From NCBI RefSeq assembly GCF_008704555.1, contig NZ_CP023702.1, positions 7,362,001 to 7,426,000 on the forward strand: a DNA stretch of 64,000 bases, read 5' to 3'. Each line of letters begins with the position of its first letter. The first letter of the stretch is position 1. Both the position numbers and the translations under genes were made by a program. Below the pieces are notes generated by a model that saw only the letters and a list, made by a program, of their open reading frames with translations, was not told where the DNA came from and ran no database searches. The DNA comes from Streptomyces nitrosporeus. Its GTDB lineage: Bacteria > Actinomycetota > Actinomycetes > Streptomycetales > Streptomycetaceae. Of this stretch, positions 15,896-23,104 are shown piece after piece.

Positions 15896-17782
15896 TCAGC
15901 CGCCGTAGGGCTCCTCCTCGCAGTCCTCGCCGTCCTTGCCGCCCTTGCCGTGCTCACCGCGCTCGTTCTCCAGCTCCACGGTGATCTCGTCGTCCTCATC
16001 GACCGTGTACGGACCGGTCACGGGGTCGGCGGGCAACTCGTACCCTTCGGGGACGTCCGTCTCGACCAGGTAGTACGTTCCCTCTTCCAGGTCACCGAAG
16101 ACGCAGCTGCCGTCGGCGTCGGTGGAACATCCCGCTCCGACCCGGGTGTCGGGGCCGGCTCCGTCCTGCTGCAGGCCCTCGGTTCCGTTCGTCTCCTCCC
16201 AGAGCTCGAACACGGCGCCCGGCAGTTCCTCACCCGTCTTCGCGTCGGTCTTGACGACCTCGATGGTGCCCGTCCCGGGGTTCTGGAGCATCCGCTCGTT
16301 CGTGGCCACGACGCTCACCCCCTCCTGGGCGTTCTCCTCGGTCAGCACGAGGGGGCCGAACACGGAGGGATCCGGCAGTTCGTAGCCGTCGGGGGCGGCG
16401 GTCTCCTGCCAGTAGTAGGTGCCGGGGGGCACCACCCGTGCGCAGATGCCCAGGTCTTCCGTGGTGCAGGCGCCGCCGTCGACGCGCGTGTCCGGTGAGG
16501 TTCCGGTGGTCTGCAGGCCCTCGGTCCCGTTCGTCTCCTCCCAGAGGACGAACTCGGCGCCCGCGAGGGGCTCGCCGGTCTCCGCGTCGGTCTTCTCCAC
16601 ACTCACCGCTCCGTCGGAGGGGCGCGGGTCGATGGTGTCGCAGCTCAGATCGGCGTCGAACGGGAAGTAGTGGATCTCACCCGCGTTCACCGGGGCGCCC
16701 GCGCCCGTGATCGGACCGGCGACCAGCTCGCGGACGATGATGTCGCCCTCGATGTTGCTGGGGTCGAGGTCGGTCAGGAGCGCCCGAGGGGCGTAGACGG
16801 TCCCCTCCAACGAGTCGCCTTCCACGATGGTGATGTCCGTGGCGTCGGCGAAGTTCCACAGCATGTACGGGGCGTTGGCCCCGGACACGCCCGCCAGGTT
16901 GGGGACGTCCCAGGCGTAGACGCCGCCGGTCGCCGTGGTGTCGATGTTGAACAGCACCGGGGTGTCGGCGTCCGGCTCGTCGAGGAAGGTGAGGTTGCCG
17001 ATGTTGTTGAGCTGTTCCCCGGTCAGCCGCACCACGTTGGTCCGGCCCTCGGTCAGGGCGATGTGGACGTCCGTACCCGGCGGGATGACATCCTGGTCGG
17101 GAAGCGGCTCGTTGTTCCCGTCGAGCAGTGTCACGGTGGTCGCGCACGTGTCCATCGTGTCGGAACGGTCGCGGTAGGTGGCGAACAGGGACGTGAAGTC
17201 CATGAGGCCGGACTGGGCGACGGAGGCGGCCGACTGCTGGGTGGTCAGTTCGATGCGCGGGGTGGAGTTGTAGGACGCGCCGTCCGCGACCACCTGGGTG
17301 TTGACGGAGGCGCCGTTCTCGTCCTGGGTGAGGATGTCGCTGGTCGTCGTGTCGCCGATCTTGACGTAGCCGCCCCGCAGGACGCGCAGGACGCCCGTCG
17401 GGCTGCTGCCCGCGTGGTTCACCGCACCGCCGACGAGCAGGGCCGTCGGCTGGGTGTCCCCGGGAGCGACGAACGTACCGGTGTCGTTCAGGGCGACGTT
17501 GTAGCCCTCGCCGTAGGTGAGGTCGCCCCCCACCGCGACCGGGCCTTCCGATTCCGTGCTGCCGAGGGTGGCGTCGTTCTCCGTGACCACCCCGAACCCG
17601 TTGTTCCCGGCGACGGGGTTGCCGATGGTCACCGGGACGCGGGCGAGGGCGGACGCCGGGCCGGCGCCGGCCAGCGCCGCGGTGGCCAGCAGACCCGAAC
17701 ACGCGGCACCCGCCGCGGTGAGGAGCGCGGAGCGCGCGGGGAACACCCGGGGGGCGGCGCTACGCCGTTTCGTCTTTTCCAT
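15896..17782 (-). CDS. Secreted choice-of-anchor-A protein with two SpaA domains, no sorting signal
   Basis: A 628-residue exported protein. It starts KTKRRSAAPR with a hydrophobic segment (LLTAAGAACSGLLATAALAG). A choice-of-anchor-A domain follows (PVTIGNPVAGNNGFGVVTEND to GEIHYFPFDAD). Two SpaA/Cna-B-like repeats start at VSVEKTDAETGEPLAGAEF and IEVVKTDAKTGEELPGAVF. In repeat 1, Lys of VEKTD, Glu of YYWQETAAPDGYEL and Asn of VVATNER are the residues that form the internal isopeptide bond in this fold. The end is Glu/Gly/Lys-rich (GEHGKGGKDGED) with no LPxTG and no membrane anchor, unusual for SpaA proteins, so it may be released or held by partners. Start at ATG 17782; ATG 17800 is an alternative. 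Confidence 0.88.
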   Translation of the reverse strand: MEKTKRRSAAPRVFPARSALLTAAGAACSGLLATAALAGAGPASALARVPVTIGNPVAGNNGFGVVTENDATLGSTESEGPVAVGGDLTYGEGYNVALNDTGTFVAPGDTQPTALLVGGAVNHAGSSPTGVLRVLRGGYVKIGDTTTSDILTQDENGASVNTQVVADGASYNSTPRIELTTQQSAASVAQSGLMDFTSLFATYRDRSDTMDTCATTVTLLDGNNEPLPDQDVIPPGTDVHIALTEGRTNVVRLTGEQLNNIGNLTFLDEPDADTPVLFNIDTTATGGVYAWDVPNLAGVSGANAPYMLWNFADATDITIVEGDSLEGTVYAPRALLTDLDPSNIEGDIIVRELVAGPITGAGAPVNAGEIHYFPFDADLSCDTIDPRPSDGAVSVEKTDAETGEPLAGAEFVLWEETNGTEGLQTTGTSPDTRVDGGACTTEDLGICARVVPPGTYYWQETAAPDGYELPDPSVFGPLVLTEENAQEGVSVVATNERMLQNPGTGTIEVVKTDAKTGEELPGAVFELWEETNGTEGLQQDGAGPDTRVGAGCSTDADGSCVFGDLEEGTYYLVETDVPEGYELPADPVTGPYTVDEDDEITVELENERGEHGKGGKDGEDCEEEPYGG

Positions 17783-18089
17783 GCCGGACAATCTAGGCAT
17801 TTCGCCCATGTTGCAACGGAAACGCGCGGGTTGCCGGATTCCGGGGCACTCGTATGGCCAGGGGCGGCGTGTGTGCGGCCGGTGCGGCCCCGCCGCCCGC
17901 TGCCCGTCGCCCGCCGTCTGCTGCCCCCACGGGGCGCCGGGGGACGCGCGGATCACCGCCCCGCCGCCGGCCCCCGGCCCTGACACGGACCCCCGCCCCG
18001 CCGCCGGTCCCGGCCCCGGCCCTGACACGGATCCCCTTCCCATGATGGGATCGAGGCCCCGGCGGGTGCCGGGGGCGAGGGGGTGCACC
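17783..18089. other. Divergent spacer with a 16-bp direct repeat and a small palindrome
   Basis: A spacer of 307 bases between the SpaA-domain gene and the MoxR-type gene. CCGGCCCTGACACGGA occurs at 17974-17989 and again at 18016-18031, 42 bases apart. TCCCATGATGGGA (18038-18050) is a palindrome 40 bases before the MoxR start. No gene is seen; the repeats could be regulator sites or simple duplication. Confidence 0.5.
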
Positions 18090-19280
18090 ATGGACGCGCA
18101 GGACACGGCCAGGAGGCTGCGGGCGATCGGCGACGAGCTGTCCGACCGCTTCTACGAACGGGCCGACGTGGTGCGGACCCTCGTGGTGACGCTGCTGGCC
18201 GGACAGCACTCACTCGTGCTCGGCCCGCCCGGGACCGCCAAGTCCGAGATGGCCCGGGAGCTCACGGGCAGGTTCGAGGGGGCGGCCTACTGGGAGATCC
18301 TCCTCTCGAAGTTCACCGCTCCGACAAGGATGTTCGGCCCCGTCGACGTCGCGGCCCTGGCCCGGGGCGAATACCGGCAGGTCTACGAAGGACGCGCGAC
18401 GACCGCCCACATCGCGTTCATCGACGAGATATTCAAGTGCTCCACGGCGGCGCTGAACGAGACGCTGGGCTATCTCAACGAGCGGATCTACCACCCCGAG
18501 AGCGGCGGTGAACCGATCCGCTGCCCCCTGATCGGGGCCATCACCGCGAGCAACGAACTGCCCGGCGGGCAGGACACGGCCGCGATCTACGACCGGCTGC
18601 TGGTACGGATCGAGGTCGGATACCTGGCCGACCCCTCCAACTTCACCGCGCTGGTCCGTTCGGCGGTCCGCCGCCCCGCACCACCCGCGCGCACCACCCT
18701 CGGGCTGGCCGCCCTGCAGCACGCCGTCACCGAAGCCGTTCCGGCCGTGGAGGTCCCCGACGCGATCGTGGACGCCGTGTGCACACTGCGGGCCGCCCTG
18801 CGCCGCAAGGAACTCGTCGCCTCCGACCGCCGTTGGCGGCAGGCTGTGGGCCTGCTCCAGGCGTCCGCGTACCTCGACGGCCGCCCGGCGGTCACCCCGG
18901 CCGACCTGTCGGTCCTGACGCACGTGCTGTGGGATTCCCCCGCCCAACGCCCCACCGTCGAACGCGAGGTGCTGCAACTGGTCAACCCGGACGCCGGGGA
19001 AGCCCTCGACCTAGCCGACACGATCGAGGAACTGGAGGCCCAGCTCGACGCCATGGCCGGGCAGTCCCGTGAGGCGCTGAGCGAATGGGTGATCAAGAAG
19101 GCCCACAACAAGCTGGCGACGGCGGGGAGGCGGCTGGAGGAACTGCGCGTGGAGGCTGCGGGAGCCGGCCGCTCCACCGCCACCATCGACCGGGTCGCCG
19201 GCCGTCAGCGGGCCGTCCGCGCCCGCGTCCTCACCGAGGCCCTCGGTGTGGACGCGAGCACCGTGCAGGCCCGGTTCTGA
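18090..19280 (+). CDS. MoxR-family AAA+ ATPase (RavA-like)
   Basis: A 396-residue AAA+ ATPase. Walker A is GPPGTAKS (residues 45-52), Walker B IAFIDEIF (about 110), then NETLGYLNERIYHP and sensor-1 ITASNELP. The C-terminal third is helical and coiled-coil-like (IEELEAQLDAMAG, LATAGRRLEELRVEA). It matches the RavA group of MoxR ATPases, which work with a VWA partner as chaperone-like machines. The next gene, 17 bases away, is such a VWA protein. The ATG is preceded by GAGGGGG at eight bases. Confidence 0.9.
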   Translation: MDAQDTARRLRAIGDELSDRFYERADVVRTLVVTLLAGQHSLVLGPPGTAKSEMARELTGRFEGAAYWEILLSKFTAPTRMFGPVDVAALARGEYRQVYEGRATTAHIAFIDEIFKCSTAALNETLGYLNERIYHPESGGEPIRCPLIGAITASNELPGGQDTAAIYDRLLVRIEVGYLADPSNFTALVRSAVRRPAPPARTTLGLAALQHAVTEAVPAVEVPDAIVDAVCTLRAALRRKELVASDRRWRQAVGLLQASAYLDGRPAVTPADLSVLTHVLWDSPAQRPTVEREVLQLVNPDAGEALDLADTIEELEAQLDAMAGQSREALSEWVIKKAHNKLATAGRRLEELRVEAAGAGRSTATIDRVAGRQRAVRARVLTEALGVDASTVQARF

Positions 19281-19297
19281 GCGCGGGGAGGACCGGG

Positions 19298-20917
19298 GTG
19301 ACGGGCGCCGCACCGGACGGGACCGGCCTCCCGGCGGACCACGCCGGGAGGCCGCCGGCCCTGCCCGCCGCTCCCGGGCGGCACACCGGGGCCGTGGCCG
19401 CCGACCGGTTCGACCGGATGACCTGGGACGACATCCGCGCGCAGGCGGCCGGGCTGCGTGACCTGGCGGCAGAGCTGGAGAAGAGCCACGACCACACCGC
19501 CGACCTCCTGGCCGATGTGTTCCTGGCCGCCTACCAGGCCGCCACACGGCTGCGCGAGCCTACGGAGATGGACCCCTCCCGGCTGGTCAACCACCGGATC
19601 GTCACCGCGCTGACCGAGGCCCCGGACTTCGCCGGACTGCGCCGGGAGACCGCCGGCGACCCGTATGCCGCCGCCATGGCCGTACTCGCCCAGGCGCCCG
19701 CGCTGCGCGGGATGCTGGAGCGCTCCCGGACGGCCCAGGAACAGGCCGAACGGGCGGAGAGGGCGCGGCGGGACGCGGAGGACGCGGCGGCGGCCGCGGA
19801 CGAGGAGCTCCGGCGGGCCGCCGGGGAGGCCCGCGCGGAGGACGGTGTGCCGGACCCGCTCCCCGACGCCGTACGGCAGGCGGCCGAGAAGGCGAAGGCC
19901 GCCGAGGCCGCTGCCCGGCAGGCGGCCGCGAACGCCGCGCACGCCTTCGCCGCCGCGGCGCCGGCCATCCGCGCCGGTGCGCGGAACGCGGCGGCGAAGG
20001 CCGCCCGGGACGCCCGGCAGGAGGCGGAGACGATGCGGGCGTGGGGTGTCGGCCCGGGCGAGCTGGAGCGGATGCCGTTCGACCGGCGCGCGCGTCTCGC
20101 CGACCGCCTGCGCACCGGCCGCCTCGCGCAGTGGTCGGAACTGATCGGCCGCTTCCGGCAGATGGCCGCCGGCGAGCGTGCCCGCAAGGTGGAGGGCGCC
20201 ACCGGGGAACTGGTGGGCGTCACGCTCGGCAACGACCTCACCCGGGTCGTCCCCTTCGAGCTGGCCGGCCTCGCCCTGCCCGGACCGCGCGCGGTGTTCG
20301 CCGCCCGCTACGCGGCCGGAGAGCTGATGCTCTACGACAGCCAGGGCGAACAGGACACCGGCCGGGGCGCCGTCATCGCCTGCGTGGACACCTCGCACTC
20401 CATGTACGCGGCGGGGCCGGGCGGCGTCACCCGGGAGGCGTGGGCCAAGGCGTGCGCCCTGGCCCTGCTGGACCAGGCCCGTCACACCGGACGTGACTTC
20501 GTCGGCATCCTGTTCTCCGCGGCCGACAGGATCCAGGTCTTCCGTTTCCCGGCCGGCCGGCCCGCCGGGACGGACCGGGTCCTCGACTTCGCGGAGACCT
20601 TCCTCGGCGGCGGCACCAGTTACCAGACCCCGCTGACGGCCGCCTGCGACCTGCTGGAGGAGGAGGCCGACGGTGCCGCCCGCATGCGCGGGGACATCGT
20701 GATGATCACCGACGACGAGTGCGAGGTCACCGAGGAGTGGATGCGCGTCTGGAACGACACCAAGCGCCGGCTGGGCTTCCGGGTCTTCGGCGTGGCCGTC
20801 GGCGCCCCGCGCGCCGCCGAAGCCGGCTCGGTGCTGGACGCCCTGTGCGACAACCTCCGCTCCGTGGAGCACTTCACCGACGTCCACGCCGCCGCGGACC
20901 TCTTCCGGGTGATCTGA
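19298..20917 (+). CDS. VWA-domain protein (ViaA-like partner of the MoxR ATPase)
   Basis: A 539-residue protein. The N-terminal helical region has MTWDDIRAQAAGLRDLAAELE; a very Ala/Glu/Arg-rich coiled coil covers about residues 140-250. The C-terminal VWA domain carries the MIDAS sequence CVDTSHSMYA (about 365), GGGTSYQTPL and ITDDECEVTEEW. The order matches ViaA of the RavA-ViaA pair. The start is GTG 19298 with GGGGAGGA six bases upstream; the longer open frame overlaps the MoxR gene and is not needed. With 17-base spacing the two genes are surely one operon. Confidence 0.9.
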   Translation: MTGAAPDGTGLPADHAGRPPALPAAPGRHTGAVAADRFDRMTWDDIRAQAAGLRDLAAELEKSHDHTADLLADVFLAAYQAATRLREPTEMDPSRLVNHRIVTALTEAPDFAGLRRETAGDPYAAAMAVLAQAPALRGMLERSRTAQEQAERAERARRDAEDAAAAADEELRRAAGEARAEDGVPDPLPDAVRQAAEKAKAAEAAARQAAANAAHAFAAAAPAIRAGARNAAAKAARDARQEAETMRAWGVGPGELERMPFDRRARLADRLRTGRLAQWSELIGRFRQMAAGERARKVEGATGELVGVTLGNDLTRVVPFELAGLALPGPRAVFAARYAAGELMLYDSQGEQDTGRGAVIACVDTSHSMYAAGPGGVTREAWAKACALALLDQARHTGRDFVGILFSAADRIQVFRFPAGRPAGTDRVLDFAETFLGGGTSYQTPLTAACDLLEEEADGAARMRGDIVMITDDECEVTEEWMRVWNDTKRRLGFRVFGVAVGAPRAAEAGSVLDALCDNLRSVEHFTDVHAAADLFRVI

Positions 20918-20922
20918 CCCGG

Positions 20923-20949
20923 CGCACCGGCCGGACCGGTACCGGTGCG
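20923..20949 (+). terminator. Hairpin after the MoxR-VWA operon
   Basis: CGCACCGG (20923-20930) pairs with CCGGTGCG (20942-20949) starting six bases past the stop. A short but GC-only stem with an 11-base loop. Confidence 0.5.
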
Positions 20950-21050
20950 TACGGGAGGCGGGCGGCGGGCGCAGCGGAGCTGACGGGTGATCAGCTGCAT
21001 GGAGGTCCCGCCCCTCCCGGGCCGACTCGAAGCGTGCCATATATGGGCCA

Positions 21051-21072
21051 ATCCGGTCAGAGGTGACCGGAT
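21051..21072. promoter_or_regulatory. Perfect 9-bp inverted repeat upstream of the peptide-importer promoter
   Basis: ATCCGGTCA (21051-21059), spacer GAGG, TGACCGGAT (21064-21072). It ends 12 bases before the TTGACA box, a typical place for an activator or repressor site. The cognate regulator is not identifiable. Confidence 0.6.
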
Positions 21073-21084
21073 CCTAGGACTCCT

Positions 21085-21114
21085 TTGACACTCTCAAAGT
21101 TTCACGTATACCTT
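21085..21114 (+). promoter_or_regulatory. Promoter of the dipeptide-importer operon
   Basis: A perfect TTGACA at 21085-21090 followed after 18 bases by TACCTT (or TATACC at 21107). The patch CTTTGACACTCTCAAAG is AT-rich for this genome. It lies about 60 bases before the GTG start of the binding protein. Confidence 0.65.
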
Positions 21115-21171
21115 CCATGCCCAGTTGGGCATTCTCAGTGGACGCCCGGGGTGAGTGGATAGGTGGTTCCC

Positions 21172-22812
21172 GTGCATTCGGAACCTGGCGGACGGATCGG
21201 GCGGCGCGGTGTCCTGCGCGCGACAGGAGCGGGCATCGGTGTGCTCGCCGTCTCGGCGATCCTGTCGGCGTGTTCGCCGCAGCGGCCCGAGGGCGCCGCC
21301 GCGGCCGGCCGGTCCCCCGCACAGGGCACCGACACCCCGGTCGACACCCTGACCCTGGCCCTGCCCTCGTCCGTCTCGACCCTGGACGTCAGCCGCGAGT
21401 CAGGCATCCTGAACTACGTGGTGGCCTGCCTGGCCCAGGAATCCCTGCTCTCCGTCGGTCCCGGCGGCAAGCTGGGTCCCGGCCTCGCCGAGAGCTGGAA
21501 GCAGCCCGACGCCACCACCTACGTCTACACCCTGCGCCGCGACGCGGAGTTCTCCGACGGCACGCCGGTCACCACCGACGACGTGCTCGCCTCCGTCGAG
21601 GCCGCCCGGGACGAGGCCAGCGCCCTGGCCTACGCCTGGGCCGACGTCGCCTCCGTCAAGGCCACCGGCGCCCGGGAGATCACCGTGCGTCTGAAGAACC
21701 CCGACGCGGCCTTCGCCTGGACCCCGACCCCCGGCACCCTGCTGATCAGCAGCAAGGCATTCCTCACCCGGAACAAGGGGAAGGTCGGCACCCCCAGGAC
21801 CCTGTTGCTGGGATCGGGCCCCTACCGGGTCACCTCCTTCGCCGCCGACGACCACGTCGCCCTGGAGCGCAACGACGCGTGGTGGGGTGACCGGCCGTCG
21901 GTGCGGTCGCTGAAGCTGTCGTTCGTACCCGACGCCGGGACCCGGCTCGTCGCCATGAAGTCCGGTGCCGTCGACGGCGCGCTCGGCCTCCCCTCGGACG
22001 AGGCCCGCAGCTGGGAGACGGACGCACAGGTCACCTACACCGGTGACCGCTCGGTGGTCGCCCTGGCCTTCGACACCGCGCAGGCCCCCTTCGACGACGT
22101 GCACGTCCGCAGGGCGTTCGCCCACGCCGCCGACCGGGCCGGCATGACCCGGGGCATCCTGCACGGGAAGGCCGACGTCGCCTCCACCCTCGTCTCGCCC
22201 GACATGTGGGGCGACCTGCTCTCCGCCGGCGAGGTGCGCGAGGCGTACGACGCGCTGCCCGGCTGGGACTTCGACCTCGACCTGGCCCGGGCCGAGCTCG
22301 CGAAGTCCGCCCACAAGGACGGCTTCAGCCTCGACCTCACCTATCCGAGCAGCGGGCCCCAGCTCGGCAAGGCGGCGCTCGCGCTGGCCGCCTCGCTGAA
22401 GAAGATCGGCATCACGCTGAACGTCGAGGAAGCCACGCTGGAGCAGTGGATCGCCGGCCTCCTGCCCGGCAGGAAGCCCCTCCAGTTCCTCTGGTACTAC
22501 CCGGTGACGGGCGACCCCGCGGAACTCACCAACGCCTATCTGGACGGTGGGGCCACCGCGACGAACCTGCCGCACTACGACAGCACCGCCGTCAACGAGG
22601 CGCTGGCCGCCGCCCGGAGGACGACCGACCGGGCCGCACGCGGTGAGCACCTGATGGCGGCCGTCACGGCCTCCGCCGAGGACCTGCCCTATCTGCCGCT
22701 GTGGTGGGCGCAGACCGCGACCGCGCTCTCCAAGGACCTCGTGTTCGAGGAACCTGGCCCTTTCGCGCTCGTCGGCCCCTGGGCGACCAGGGTCAAGAAG
22801 GCCGCCTCCTGA
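21172..22812 (+). CDS. Dipeptide/oligopeptide ABC transporter substrate-binding lipoprotein
   Basis: A 546-residue SBP_bac_5-family protein. The N-terminus has a twin-arginine motif (GRRGVLRATG), a hydrophobic segment and the lipobox LSAC, so it is probably a Tat-exported lipoprotein. The mature part has the family blocks LGPGLAESWKQPD, TYVYTLRRDAEFSDGTPVT and AFAHAADRAGM. It captures peptides for the permeases encoded downstream. I use GTG 21172, which has AGGTGG five bases upstream; GTG 21163 is in frame. A perfect inverted repeat and TTGACA box precede it. Confidence 0.9.
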   Translation: MHSEPGGRIGRRGVLRATGAGIGVLAVSAILSACSPQRPEGAAAAGRSPAQGTDTPVDTLTLALPSSVSTLDVSRESGILNYVVACLAQESLLSVGPGGKLGPGLAESWKQPDATTYVYTLRRDAEFSDGTPVTTDDVLASVEAARDEASALAYAWADVASVKATGAREITVRLKNPDAAFAWTPTPGTLLISSKAFLTRNKGKVGTPRTLLLGSGPYRVTSFAADDHVALERNDAWWGDRPSVRSLKLSFVPDAGTRLVAMKSGAVDGALGLPSDEARSWETDAQVTYTGDRSVVALAFDTAQAPFDDVHVRRAFAHAADRAGMTRGILHGKADVASTLVSPDMWGDLLSAGEVREAYDALPGWDFDLDLARAELAKSAHKDGFSLDLTYPSSGPQLGKAALALAASLKKIGITLNVEEATLEQWIAGLLPGRKPLQFLWYYPVTGDPAELTNAYLDGGATATNLPHYDSTAVNEALAAARRTTDRAARGEHLMAAVTASAEDLPYLPLWWAQTATALSKDLVFEEPGPFALVGPWATRVKKAAS

Positions 22813-22983
22813 GACCGCGTGCCGGGCGGGCCACCCCCGAGCCGGCCCGGCACGCACCCCATCCGCCTGATCCCCGGGGCGAAGGCCACGGATCCGCACC
22901 ACGCCGCCCCGCCGCGCTTCCCGCCCCCCGGCCCGTACACGCTCCGACGGCACCGGAGGCCGGGGCCCGGGCCGCCATGCGGA

Positions 22984-23051
22984 ACCGGACCGCCGGAAGA
23001 ACCGGACCGCCGGAAGAACCGGGACCCCGGAAGAACCGGAACCCCGACGGG
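22984..23051. repeat. 17-bp tandem repeat, four units
   Basis: Two perfect copies of ACCGGACCGCCGGAAGA, one near copy (ACCGGGACCCCGGAAGA) and one diverged copy, between the binding-protein and peptidase genes. It is part of a 292-base spacer with no gene and may be a slippage product or RNA structure. Confidence 0.85.
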
Positions 23052-23104
23052 ACCGGACCACCGGCAGGGCCGGGCCGCCCCGCCGCCGCACGAACGGAAC
23101 GCAC

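Noticed and set aside
19085..19297. Longer ViaA-like protein starting inside the MoxR gene
   Set aside because: It would overlap the MoxR gene by about 200 bases; GTG 19298 has an excellent ribosome-binding site.
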